Assembly: GCF_019278565.1 (NCBI RefSeq)
Contig: NZ_CP058988.1
Span: forward strand, 2,294,001 to 2,358,000
Source of the DNA: Cellulophaga sp. HaHa_2_95
Lineage (GTDB): Bacteria > Bacteroidota > Bacteroidia > Flavobacteriales > Flavobacteriaceae
DNA: 64,000 nt
Reading direction: 5' to 3'
Shown: positions 27,458 to 36,233 of the stretch, piece by piece
How the letters are laid out: each line of letters opens with the position of its first letter
How positions within the stretch are numbered: the stretch's first letter is position 1
Notes under the pieces: generated by a model
The model's database searches: none
What the model saw: only the letters and a program-made list of their open reading frames with translations
What the model was told of the DNA's origin: nothing
Program-made: the position numbers and the translations under genes

Positions 27458-28792
27458 ATGAAAAAAATACTATTAACCTTAGTGGCATTGCATTTTGCAG
27501 TGGTGCTCCATTCACAAAGTAAAGTAGAAGATGTAAAGAATTTTACACTTTCTAACGGAATGAAAATTATGGTTTTAGAAGATCATAGTATTCCAAATGC
27601 TAACATGTACCTTTTTTGGAAGGTAGGATCTAGAAATGAATATCCAGGAATAACAGGACTTTCGCATTTTTTTGAACACATGATGTTCAATGGTTCTAAA
27701 AAATTTGGTCCTAAAATGTTCGATAGAACTATGGAGGCCTCTGGTGGTAGCAATAATGCATATACAACAGAGAACGTTACCGTATATACAGACTGGTTTC
27801 CTTCTAGTGCTATGGAGACAATTTTTGACCTAGAGGCAGATCGTATTGCAAATCTTGCATTGGACCCTAAAATGGTAGAAAGTGAGCGTGGAGTGGTGTT
27901 GAGTGAAAGAAGTACGGGCTTAGAAAATTCTAATTTTAGAAGTATAAGTGAGGAAGTCAAAGCTTCAGCTTTTTCTGCACATCCCTATAGATGGTCGGTG
28001 ATTGGGTATGAGTCTGATATAAAGAACTGGACCATAGACGATTTACAATCCTATTTTGACACTTACTATGCGCCAAACAATGCAGTGGTTGTTATTTCGG
28101 GAGATGTTACTTTGGAAAGTGTCAAAAAGATGGCGAAGCAATATTTAGAGCCTATTAAGGCGCAGCCAGAGCCAAGAAAAGTACATACTGTAGAGCCTGT
28201 ACAACGTGGGGAAAAACGTGTGATGGTACACAAGGAAGTAAGTACTCCTAATATTCTTATTGCATATCATGTGCCTGAAACACAACATGAAGATCATTAT
28301 GCTTTAGATGTTTTAAGTTCTATATTAAGTAATGGTAAAAGTAGTAAATTGTATAATAAATTGGTTAACGAAACACAAATAGCAACAAGTGTATTTGCGT
28401 ATATGCCAGAGAGTTTTGATCCTAATCTATTCTATTTTTACGGCATAGCAAACCAAGAAGTGTCAGCGGATGCTTTAGAAAAAGGGGTTTTAGCTGTTTT
28501 AGAAGATGTAATGGCAAATGGAGTTTTAGAAGAGGAGCTACAAAAGGTAAAGAATCAGAAACTTATGGAGTTTTATGAAACTCTGGAGACTATTAATGGT
28601 AAAAGTAATACGTTAGGAAGTTACGAAGTTTATTTTGGGGATTATAAAAAAATGTATGCAGCTCCTGCCGCTTATGAAAAGGTAAGTGTAGAAGATATTA
28701 AAAGAGTGGCTAATAAATATTTTATAAAAAGCAATAGAACAGTAGGAGTATTGCAAAATAATAAACCAATTGTTAAAGATGCTACTAAATAA
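27458..28792 (+). CDS. M16 zinc metallopeptidase (active-type subunit), secreted
   Basis: The 444-aa protein has a signal peptide (~1-20, cleaved after HSQ) and an inverted zinc motif HFFEH (HxxEH) near residue 71. A conserved Glu region follows further on (ESERGVVLSE). Members of this family act as periplasmic or membrane-associated peptide-degrading chambers formed by paired subunits. The paralogous partner without the zinc motif follows 34 nt downstream. Confidence 0.9.
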   Translation: MKKILLTLVALHFAVVLHSQSKVEDVKNFTLSNGMKIMVLEDHSIPNANMYLFWKVGSRNEYPGITGLSHFFEHMMFNGSKKFGPKMFDRTMEASGGSNNAYTTENVTVYTDWFPSSAMETIFDLEADRIANLALDPKMVESERGVVLSERSTGLENSNFRSISEEVKASAFSAHPYRWSVIGYESDIKNWTIDDLQSYFDTYYAPNNAVVVISGDVTLESVKKMAKQYLEPIKAQPEPRKVHTVEPVQRGEKRVMVHKEVSTPNILIAYHVPETQHEDHYALDVLSSILSNGKSSKLYNKLVNETQIATSVFAYMPESFDPNLFYFYGIANQEVSADALEKGVLAVLEDVMANGVLEEELQKVKNQKLMEFYETLETINGKSNTLGSYEVYFGDYKKMYAAPAAYEKVSVEDIKRVANKYFIKSNRTVGVLQNNKPIVKDATK

Positions 28793-28826
28793 AAAAACAC
28801 TTTTTTTACTTAAGAAATTACGTATT

Positions 28827-30218
28827 ATGAAATATACTTTTAAAACAATCCTTTTTACAACCTTGGCCTTTTTTTTATTGACAACTATTGTGGCTCAGGA
28901 GAAATTTATGCTTCCAGAGTACACTAAGGTTCAATTAAAAAACGGTTTAACAGTATACTTGATGGAGCAACATGAAGTGCCTCTAATTCAATTTATAGGT
29001 GTTTTTCCCGGAGGAGCTATTCTTGATAAGAAAGATAAAAGTGGACTCGCAAATAGTACAGCCACAGCATTAGCTCTAGGAAGTAAAAACTATACTAAAG
29101 CTCAAATTGAGCAAAATGTAGAATTTTTGGGAGCAAGTCTTAGTACAGGTGCTTCTTTGGAATATGCTTACATCTCTTCTTCTTTTATGAAGAAAGATCA
29201 AAAAGAAATACTAGCAATAGTTAAAGACGTTTTATTGAACCCTATTTTTCCTAAAGACGAATTAGATAAGATGATGAATAGAAGGTTGGTTGAAATGGAT
29301 CAAAGGAAAGAAAGTCCGAGAGCGGTTTTGGGTGATTACTATAGTAAATTTGTATTTGGAGATCATCCTTACGGAAACCCTGAGAATGGTATTAAGTCTA
29401 ACTTAGAGGCAATTACTAAAGAAGATATTGTCACTTTTTATAAGGAAATGTATGATCCTAAAACGTCGGCAATTGCAGTGGTTGGAGATTTTGATACAAA
29501 GAGTATGAAAAAAGAAATAGAATCTCTTTTTGGGAAATGGAATTCTGAGGGTTCTCCGGCCATAAATTTATCCGAAGTTCCTAAAAATAATGAATCACGT
29601 GTTTTAGTTGTAAATAAAGATAATGCAACAGAAACTACATTTTATATTGGAGGACCAGGAATCGCAAGGAATAATCCGGATTATGTAGGTGTAGAAGTGA
29701 TAAATACTATCCTTGGAGGTAGATTTACCTCTTGGCTCAATGACGAGCTGCGCGTAAATTCTGGGCTTACTTATGGAGCCAGAAGTTCTTTTTCTCATTA
29801 CAAATTAGGAGGCTCTTTTATCATTAGCACATTTACAGCAAATGAAACAACAGAACAAACTATAGATTTAGCTTTAGAAACATATGGTCGTCTACATAAA
29901 AAAGGTTTAGATCAAGAAACGCTATTATCTGCTAAAAACTATGTAAAAGGTCAGTTTCCTCCAAATTATGAAACAAATGCTACCTTAGCCAACTTATTGA
30001 CGGACATGTATATTTATAACTTTGACGAATCTTATATTAATACTTTTAATACTCAAGTAGATGAATTAACAGTTGATAAAGCGAACATATTAATTGAGAA
30101 ATATTTTCCAAAAGATCATTTGCAATTTGTTTTAATAGGTAAAGCCTCCGAAATAGGGGAGATGGCTAAAAAATACGGAGAAGTAAAACTGGTAGAAATT
30201 ACAGCAGACGGATTTTAA
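28827..30218 (+). CDS. M16 peptidase-like protein lacking the zinc motif (partner subunit), secreted
   Basis: From the ATG at 28827 the 463-aa product has a clear signal peptide (MKYTFKTILF... ending in VAQ). It has the M16 N- and C-terminal halves, but where HxxEH is expected it reads SGLANSTATALALGS, so it should be catalytically inactive. Active/inactive M16 pairs form heterodimers, and the second subunit holds substrate. The frame extends upstream to 28770 but overlaps the first gene and lacks a signal-like start. Confidence 0.88.
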   Translation: MKYTFKTILFTTLAFFLLTTIVAQEKFMLPEYTKVQLKNGLTVYLMEQHEVPLIQFIGVFPGGAILDKKDKSGLANSTATALALGSKNYTKAQIEQNVEFLGASLSTGASLEYAYISSSFMKKDQKEILAIVKDVLLNPIFPKDELDKMMNRRLVEMDQRKESPRAVLGDYYSKFVFGDHPYGNPENGIKSNLEAITKEDIVTFYKEMYDPKTSAIAVVGDFDTKSMKKEIESLFGKWNSEGSPAINLSEVPKNNESRVLVVNKDNATETTFYIGGPGIARNNPDYVGVEVINTILGGRFTSWLNDELRVNSGLTYGARSSFSHYKLGGSFIISTFTANETTEQTIDLALETYGRLHKKGLDQETLLSAKNYVKGQFPPNYETNATLANLLTDMYIYNFDESYINTFNTQVDELTVDKANILIEKYFPKDHLQFVLIGKASEIGEMAKKYGEVKLVEITADGF

Positions 30219-30240
30219 AATATCCTTGTAATTTTATTGA

Positions 30241-30275
30241 AAAACCCATCATTGTTTGCAATAATGGGTTTTTTG
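30241..30275 (+). terminator. Terminator after the M16 operon
   Basis: AAAACCCATCATTG pairs with CAATAATGGGTTTT (one mismatch) and is followed by T residues. Confidence 0.8.
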
Positions 30276-30415
30276 TTGCCTATAGTTCTCTTATTTTATT
30301 TAGTAAAATTTGAAATTTTAATATAGAGCAATTTAGACAACAGTTGGGTGCGGTTAAAAAGAAGTAGGGCATATGTTTTATATAAATAGTACTTTTACTC
30401 TAGATTTATCATTAC

Positions 30416-31204
30416 ATGCAGAGAATCCGTTATTATTACCTTGTTAAGCTTCAATTTTTGGGTTTTAGATACAGTGGTTGGCAGAAACAACCAGATCAAA
30501 AAACCATAGAAGCAATGTTGGTAAAAACGCTGAAGTATATTTTAGCAGATCAGAAGTTTAAAATATTAGGAGCGGGGAGAACAGACGCTAAAGTTTCCGC
30601 TTTGGATGCAGCGTTTGAGCTTTATTTGGATGATGCCCCAATCGCTGTACTTGACGATTTCTTAGAATTATTTAATAAAAATCTTCCTCCTGATATTCGA
30701 GTAATGCATATTAAAGAGGTAGATCAAGCATTTAATATCATTCAAAATAGTAAAGAAAAAGAATATATTTATTTGTTTGCTTATGGTAAAAAAAGCCATC
30801 CATTTTGTGCTCCTTATCTCGTCACTTTTTTAGATGATTTAGATCTTGATAAAATGAACCGCGTGGCACGCTTTTTTGAAGGAACACATAATTTTAAATC
30901 CTACACGGCTAGGGTACAAGAGAATACAAAGGTGGTTAGAACTGTTACTTTATCTGAAATAAAAGAGAATACAATTCTGGAAGCTAATTTTTTTCCAAAG
31001 AAAACGTATGCATTTCATGTTAAAGGAGAAGGGTTTATGCGCTATCAGATACGGATGATGATGGGGGTATTGGTGCAAGTAGGAAAAGGTGAATTGTCAG
31101 AAGAAGAGGTCTTAGATTCTTTAAAAGAAGAAAGCAATATGAAGCTTCCGTTTGTAGCTCCTGGCTCCGGTTTAATTTTAAATCAAGTAGATTTTAATAT
31201 CTAA
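30416..31204 (+). CDS. TruA-like tRNA pseudouridine synthase
   Basis: The 262-aa protein has the two-domain TruA fold and the catalytic aspartate motif. The motif reads GAGRTDAKVSA, where canonical TruA has GAGRTDAGVHA. Later segments such as HNFKSYTAR and FHVKGEGFMRYQIRMMMG are typical. TruA modifies U38-40 of tRNA. The changed motif suggests a TruA paralogue, so the exact target is uncertain. It lies just ahead of corA on the same strand. Confidence 0.75.
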   Translation: MQRIRYYYLVKLQFLGFRYSGWQKQPDQKTIEAMLVKTLKYILADQKFKILGAGRTDAKVSALDAAFELYLDDAPIAVLDDFLELFNKNLPPDIRVMHIKEVDQAFNIIQNSKEKEYIYLFAYGKKSHPFCAPYLVTFLDDLDLDKMNRVARFFEGTHNFKSYTARVQENTKVVRTVTLSEIKENTILEANFFPKKTYAFHVKGEGFMRYQIRMMMGVLVQVGKGELSEEEVLDSLKEESNMKLPFVAPGSGLILNQVDFNI

Positions 31205-31242
31205 GACTGGCACTAAGCTTGTTAAAAAATGAATGTGTTATC

Positions 31243-32328
31243 ATGAAGAAACCAAAGTTTAAATTAAGAACTAAAAAACCTTCAAAACTTCATAAAATTA
31301 TGGGGAAGGCACCTGGTACGGTAACGTATATGGGGCAAAGAGAAGGAGCTAAATCTGTTCTATCTGTAATTAACTACGACGAACATACCTTAGACATTCA
31401 TGATGTAGTTGATTTAGGGCAGATAGATTTTCATCAAAAATCAGAATTTACTTCATGGATAGATGTTGTTGGGCTTAGTGATGAGTTATTCATAGCGCAA
31501 TTAGGGAAGCTGTCTCAAATAAACCCTTTGGTATTAGAAGATATTGTTAATACGCAGCAACGGCCAAAAATAGATGAATATGAAAATTACATCTTTGGTG
31601 TTTTTAAAATGTTGTACCTGAATGAAAATCAAGAAATTGTTAGCGAGCACCTCGCGATGGTGTTGATGGAGTCTTCCGTAATCGTTTTTCAAGAATTGCA
31701 GGATGATGTTTTCGATGGGTTGAGAGAGCGTATCAAATCAAAATCAGGAAGAATCCGAACACGTGGAGCAGACTACTTATTTTTCGCATTACTAGATGCA
31801 GTGGTTGATAATTACTTTGTAATTCTAGAGCATATCAATCATAGAATTGAGATGTTAGAGGACGAAGTATATGATAATCCAACCAATGATGTGGCTCATA
31901 GAATTCAGGAGCTGAAGAAAGAAGTGCTTAAATTAAGAAGGCAGATAGCTCCTGTTAAGGAATTAGTAGGTAGGTTATTAGATTCTGAAAACCCTTTAAT
32001 TACAAAAGATACAAAACTGTTTTTAAGAGATGTTCAGGATCATTGTATTGAAATAAATGAGAGCCTACAGATTTATAGAGAAATGTCTATGAGTTTGATG
32101 GAAATGTATATGAGTAACATGAGTAATAAAATGAATGAAGTCATGAAGGTACTAACTATTATGGCTTCCATATTTATTCCGCTTACCTTTATAGCTGGTG
32201 TTTATGGAATGAATTTTGACCATATGCCAGAATTGCATTCAGAGCATGGGTATCCCATTGTTTGGGGTGTTATGATTGCGATGTTTATTGGTATGTTAAT
32301 CTACTTCAAACGCAAAAAATGGCTTTAA
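31243..32328 (+). CDS. corA: CorA-family magnesium/cobalt transporter
   Basis: From the ATG at 31243 the product is 361 aa. It has a large N-terminal cytoplasmic domain, a long helical stalk (~200-300) and two C-terminal membrane helices with the signature YGMNF between them, then a basic tail. CorA is a pentameric Mg2+ channel of the inner membrane. A TTG at 31219 in frame gives an unlikely extension. Confidence 0.93.
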   Translation: MKKPKFKLRTKKPSKLHKIMGKAPGTVTYMGQREGAKSVLSVINYDEHTLDIHDVVDLGQIDFHQKSEFTSWIDVVGLSDELFIAQLGKLSQINPLVLEDIVNTQQRPKIDEYENYIFGVFKMLYLNENQEIVSEHLAMVLMESSVIVFQELQDDVFDGLRERIKSKSGRIRTRGADYLFFALLDAVVDNYFVILEHINHRIEMLEDEVYDNPTNDVAHRIQELKKEVLKLRRQIAPVKELVGRLLDSENPLITKDTKLFLRDVQDHCIEINESLQIYREMSMSLMEMYMSNMSNKMNEVMKVLTIMASIFIPLTFIAGVYGMNFDHMPELHSEHGYPIVWGVMIAMFIGMLIYFKRKKWL

Positions 32329-32333
32329 AAGCA

Positions 32334-33221
32334 CTACTCATCAAATAAACCAGAAGATAAGTAACGATCACCCCTGTCACAGATTATGCTCACAATTACA
32401 CCGCTCTCTAATGTATTTGCTAATCGTATGGCAGCTGCCGTAGCGCCACCGCTACTCATACCGGCAAAAATACCTTCTTCTTTAGCGAGCCTAAGTGTCA
32501 TTGCTGTTGCTTCATCTTGACTCACTTCTAGAACAGTATCGACCTTAGAGGCATTAAATATTTTAGGTAAATATTCTTGTGGCCATTTTCTAATGCCTGG
32601 AATACTAGAATTATCAGTAGGTTGTACGCCTACAATTTGTACCGCGTTGTTTTGTTCCTTCAAATAGGTAGAAGTACCCATTATGGTTCCTGTAGTGCCC
32701 ATTGAAGAAACAAAATGAGTTACTTTTTGGTCGGTATCTCTCCAGATTTCTGGACCCGTAGATTTGTAATGTGCTTTCCAGTTGTCATCATTTCCAAATT
32801 GGTTTAACATTACAAAACCATGATTTTTAACTTTGTCTTCCGCGTAATCTCTTGCACCTTCAATACCAATACTAGAGGAGGTAAGGGTCACAGTTGCCCC
32901 GTATGCTCTCATGGTTTGTACGCGTTCTATGGTAGCATTCTCAGGCATGACCAATTCGATACTCAATCCGTAGATATTAGCAATCATAGCTAATGCAATT
33001 CCAGTATTGCCGCTAGTAGCTTCAATTAATTTTGTATCTGTAGAAATTTCTCCACGATCAAGAGCACTTTTAATCATATTTAAAGCGGCTCTGTCTTTAA
33101 CGCTCCCACCTGGATTTTGCCCTTCTAGCTTAAAATAGAGCTTTACATTAGGGTTGGTATTCAAAACACGAGATTCTACAAGGGGCGTATTTCCTATTAA
33201 ATTTATAATGTTATGAGACAT
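32334..33221 (-). CDS. cysM: Cysteine synthase (CysM type)
   Basis: PLP enzyme (fold type II) that makes cysteine from O-acetylserine and sulfide. The 295-aa protein has the PLP lysine in GGSVKDRAA (~43), the substrate loop EATSGNTGIALA and the phosphate-binding loop SSMGTTGTIMG. It overlaps the serine acetyltransferase gene by 11 nt. CysK versus CysM is judged from length and the shorter C-terminus. Confidence 0.9.
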   Translation of the reverse strand: MSHNIINLIGNTPLVESRVLNTNPNVKLYFKLEGQNPGGSVKDRAALNMIKSALDRGEISTDTKLIEATSGNTGIALAMIANIYGLSIELVMPENATIERVQTMRAYGATVTLTSSSIGIEGARDYAEDKVKNHGFVMLNQFGNDDNWKAHYKSTGPEIWRDTDQKVTHFVSSMGTTGTIMGTSTYLKEQNNAVQIVGVQPTDNSSIPGIRKWPQEYLPKIFNASKVDTVLEVSQDEATAMTLRLAKEEGIFAGMSSGGATAAAIRLANTLESGVIVSIICDRGDRYLSSGLFDE

Positions 33222-34005
33222 TTGGAGCTGTTTTAATTTTAATTTCTGAAGCGTGGTAAACGGTAGAGTTTGGCGGTACAGAAGAGGTTATAAAAGCATT
33301 TCCTCCAATAATACTATTAGCGCCGATTACAGTTTTACCACCAAGAATAGTAGCGTTTGCGTATATGGTAACGTTGTTCTCAATGGTGGGATGTCTTTTA
33401 GTCTTGCGTAAGTTTTTAGCAACATAAAGGCCGCCTAACGTTACCCCTTGATAAATTCTAACGTCATCCATGATGATAGCGGCTTCTCCTATAACTACAC
33501 CAGTTCCGTGATCAATGAAAAATGATTTTCCTATCTGTGCTCCGGGATTGATGTCTACGCCAGTTTGCCTGTGGGCATACTCAGTCATTAACCTAGGTAC
33601 TAAAGGAAACCCTTGTACATATAATTCATGCGCTAGCCTGTAAATAGCAATCGCATAAAAACCTGGATAGGCCATATAAACTTCTTCAATAGAAGAAGAT
33701 GCCGGGTCGCAATTAACAAATGCCTGCGCATCTAGGTTAAGTTTTTCTAGAACTTCGGGCAATTTAACAACGTAACTCTCCCAAACCTTCTTACAAGGCT
33801 TATCAATTTCCCAACAACCAAGTTCTACCAATTCGTCAAATAGACGCTCTAAGACGTCTAAATTCTCTTCCACGGGGGTGTCAATGTCAAAAAGCGTGTA
33901 GAACAATTTATCGGTAAACTGTTGAACCTTCTCTTTTAATTTGAACCTTAGGTTAGGTTGTGTTTTGTGTTGATTTATCTTGTTGATAATAGACTCTGAA
34001 TCCAT
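33211..34005 (-). CDS. cysE: Serine O-acetyltransferase
   Basis: Makes O-acetylserine from serine and acetyl-CoA, the substrate for the adjacent cysteine synthase. The start at 34005 (MDSESIINKIN) gives 264 aa. An N-terminal helical domain is followed by a left-handed beta-helix (~150-250). The catalytic histidines are in MTEYAHRQTGVDI and IDHGTGVVIGE. Its 3' end overlaps cysM, so it is a two-gene cysteine operon. Confidence 0.92.
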   Translation of the reverse strand: MDSESIINKINQHKTQPNLRFKLKEKVQQFTDKLFYTLFDIDTPVEENLDVLERLFDELVELGCWEIDKPCKKVWESYVVKLPEVLEKLNLDAQAFVNCDPASSSIEEVYMAYPGFYAIAIYRLAHELYVQGFPLVPRLMTEYAHRQTGVDINPGAQIGKSFFIDHGTGVVIGEAAIIMDDVRIYQGVTLGGLYVAKNLRKTKRHPTIENNVTIYANATILGGKTVIGANSIIGGNAFITSSVPPNSTVYHASEIKIKTAPNVS

Positions 34006-34101
34006 AATGCTGAAATGAATATCAAAATTAACCAATATTTTAAAAGACGCTTGCTTAATTTGGTTAAGTTTCTTGTTAAATTCGTTGTAAAAATAAGTCG
34101 C

Positions 34102-34782
34102 ATGGCAAACGAAGTACTAACAAAAGAAGTCTTAAATTTTCTAAAACAATTAGAAAAGAATAATAATAGAACCTGGTTTGATGAGCATAAAACTATCTTT
34201 AAAACACATGAAAATAAGGTTAAAGATTTGTATAATAGTGTTTTAGAAGGTCTTAGAGCTACAGACGAAATTGAAAAATTAAAAGTGTTTAGGATTTACA
34301 GAGATGTGCGCTTTTCTAAAGATAAAACCCCCTATAAAATACATTTTGCAGGATCTTTTTCTAGAACAGGAGCAAAATTACGAGGAGGTTATTACATAAG
34401 AATAAAACCAGGAGATAGTTTTATTGCGGCAGGATTCTGGGATCCAAACAAAGAAGACTTGTTCAGAATTAGAAAAGAGCTAGAGCTTGATTCAGAGGAG
34501 TTTAGAAGCGTAATAGGGGAGTCGTCCTTTAAGAAAGTCTGGGGAGATATTACTGGTGATGAATTGAAAACAGCGCCAAAAGGATTTGATAAAGAGCACG
34601 AGAATATTGATTTGATACGTAAAAAGCAGTTCATTTTTATTAGAAAAATGACCGATAAAGAAGTCTTGTCCCTAAATTTTGTGGAAGAGGTGACTAAATC
34701 ATTTGTAGCAATTCGCCCATTTTTTGACTTAATGAGCGATATTTTGACTACCGATTTAAATGGTGTTTCTCTTTTAGACTAA
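34102..34782 (+). CDS. DUF2461-family protein
   Basis: From the ATG at 34102 (MANEVLTKEVL) the product is 226 aa, the normal length. The DUF2461 hallmarks NNRTWFDEHK near the N-terminus, FRIYRDVRFSKDKTPYK and GGYYIRI are present. Function is unknown in the family. An in-frame ATG at 34015 would add 29 residues. Its 3' end overlaps the convergent gene at 34774 by 9 nt. Confidence 0.85.
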   Translation: MANEVLTKEVLNFLKQLEKNNNRTWFDEHKTIFKTHENKVKDLYNSVLEGLRATDEIEKLKVFRIYRDVRFSKDKTPYKIHFAGSFSRTGAKLRGGYYIRIKPGDSFIAAGFWDPNKEDLFRIRKELELDSEEFRSVIGESSFKKVWGDITGDELKTAPKGFDKEHENIDLIRKKQFIFIRKMTDKEVLSLNFVEEVTKSFVAIRPFFDLMSDILTTDLNGVSLLD

Positions 34783-35181
34783 AGCTTCGTTTTCAAAAAA
34801 TTGAATTTGATTTTTTAGCCGTTCTACCACCATATTCATCATTCTTTTGTTTAGGGCAGAGGAGTTTTGGATGTAATCCTGGTACTCTTCAACGGTAAAT
34901 TGTCCAATAATCATCCCTTTCAAGGAATTACGAAATTTTATATCTTTTTGAATAGCATTTTCAATATACACAAATCGTTTTTCTATAGAAAGACTGTAGT
35001 AGCTGTTCTTGTGTTTTTTAATATAGTTTTTAAAAACATCAAGTAGCAAAGGATTCTGTAGTTTTAGTACAGGACGTAATGTTTTGTTTTGGAAATACTC
35101 TTCGATACTCATGGCATCAGAAATTCTAGCTGTAGCAATTACAGGTCGAATCTTTTTGAGACTGTGTGATCTTTCGTTCAT
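34774..35181 (-). CDS. Conserved small flavobacterial protein of unknown function
   Basis: From the ATG at 35181 (MNERSHSLKKIRP) the product is 135 aa, soluble and largely helical, with TLRPVLKLQNPLLL and SLKGMIIGQFTVEEYQ segments. I recall closely similar proteins across Flavobacteriaceae, sometimes labelled 'glyoxalase', but no glyoxalase motif is visible, so no function is assigned. The frame extends upstream to 35238 without a convincing start. Confidence 0.65.
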   Translation of the reverse strand: MNERSHSLKKIRPVIATARISDAMSIEEYFQNKTLRPVLKLQNPLLLDVFKNYIKKHKNSYYSLSIEKRFVYIENAIQKDIKFRNSLKGMIIGQFTVEEYQDYIQNSSALNKRMMNMVVERLKNQIQFFENEALV

Positions 35182-35405
35182 CAGTTCTTTTTTTCTAAAG
35201 ATAAGATTTAGATTTCTTGAATTTGGCACTCCCAACATTTACTTTTTAACGGGTTTATGAACAATTTGATTTTTTGGGAATAGGAATTTGAGTATTTTCT
35301 TAGATCAAAATTATTAAATTAAGGAATTCTATCTGCTGATAATTCGGGATTCGGAAATTGGCAAAACTTTGCGAATTAAGATTATTTTACCCTAAAATAC
35401 TTTAT

Positions 35406-35413
35406 TAATTTTG
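35406..35413 (+). promoter_or_regulatory. Candidate -7 element for the thioesterase gene
   Basis: TAATTTTG matches TAnnTTTG and lies 18 nt upstream of the ATG at 35432. A TTTG at 35368-35371 is somewhat far for a -33 element. Confidence 0.4.
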
Positions 35414-35431
35414 CCTCAAAAAGTTATAATT

Positions 35432-35827
35432 ATGAGATTTCACACAAGAAAATGGGTTAAACCAGAAGACTTAAATGCCAATAATACATTGTTTGGAGGA
35501 AGGGTTTTGGCTTGGATAGATGAAGAGTGTGCCTTATATAGTATTATTCAATTAGAGAATAAGAAAGTGGTTACTAAATACATGTCGGAAATTAATTTCA
35601 TGAGCACCGCTGAAAAAGGGGATATTATTGAAATTGGTATAGAGGTTGTAAAATTTGGAAAATCGTCTTTAACCTTAAATTGCGAGGTTCGTAACAAAAT
35701 GAATCACGAAACTATAGTGACGGTAGACAATATTATCATGGTAAATTTAGGTGAAGACGGTAAGCCTTTGTCACACAATAAGACAAAAATAGAGTATGTT
35801 AAAGATAGATTAGCTGCTCAGTCTTAA
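35432..35827 (+). CDS. Hotdog-fold acyl-CoA thioesterase
   Basis: The 131-aa protein begins MRFHTRKWVKPEDLNANN. It contains the thioesterase motif NNTLFGGRVLAWIDE with the catalytic Asp, as in YciA/BFIT-type acyl-CoA thioesterases. It hydrolyses acyl-CoA to free acid and CoA; chain-length preference cannot be read. The ATG at 35432 fits the promoter and the family N-terminus; the frame is open further back to 35411. Confidence 0.85.
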   Translation: MRFHTRKWVKPEDLNANNTLFGGRVLAWIDEECALYSIIQLENKKVVTKYMSEINFMSTAEKGDIIEIGIEVVKFGKSSLTLNCEVRNKMNHETIVTVDNIIMVNLGEDGKPLSHNKTKIEYVKDRLAAQS

Positions 35828-35963
35828 TTAGTTGATTTTAGGTCGTTTATGGTTGTAATTGTATAGTTTAAGTTAAAGAGTTAAGCTTTTTTATTTCAAC
35901 TTCTTTTATATATATGTCATAGACTCTTCGTAGTCCCCTTAAGTTCTACTTATTTAAATATTT

Positions 35964-36002
35964 AAAAATCAGATTGTTATGAATATCAATCTGATTTTTT
36001 TT
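35964..36002 (+). terminator. Intrinsic terminator downstream of the thioesterase gene
   Basis: AAAAATCAGATTG (35964-35976) pairs exactly with CAATCTGATTTTT (35987-35999) and is followed by more T. Confidence 0.85.
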
Positions 36003-36233
36003 TGTTTCAAATTTTAATTTTTATAGACGATTGACGCGCTTTTTAGGGTAATCGGCATCTTTATAAAGCCTTCTTACCTCATCTTTATCGAGTTACACAA
36101 CAGTATTGGTTTGCTAGGTAACATTTAATTGTGTAACCATCAGTATTTCAGCAATTTTATAATGTGAATGTTAGGATCAACCTATTAAATAACATTTTTC
36201 ACACGAATAAAATAGAGTAGTAACCCAAATTTA
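36003..36233 (+). promoter_or_regulatory. Regulatory region of the exopolysaccharide cluster with GTTACACAA/TTGTGTAAC repeat
   Basis: GTTACACAA (36092-36100) and TTGTGTAAC (36129-36137) are perfect 9-bp inverted repeats separated by 28 nt. Both arms share the TTACAC core seen upstream of the orphan GT2 gene (16690-16727). No gene is visible between 35828 and 36233 on either strand apart from these elements and the terminator at 35964. Confidence 0.5.

Noticed and set aside
30266..30328. 20-codon hydrophobic ORF after the M16 operon
   Set aside because: It starts inside the terminator arm and is AT-driven; no independent support.
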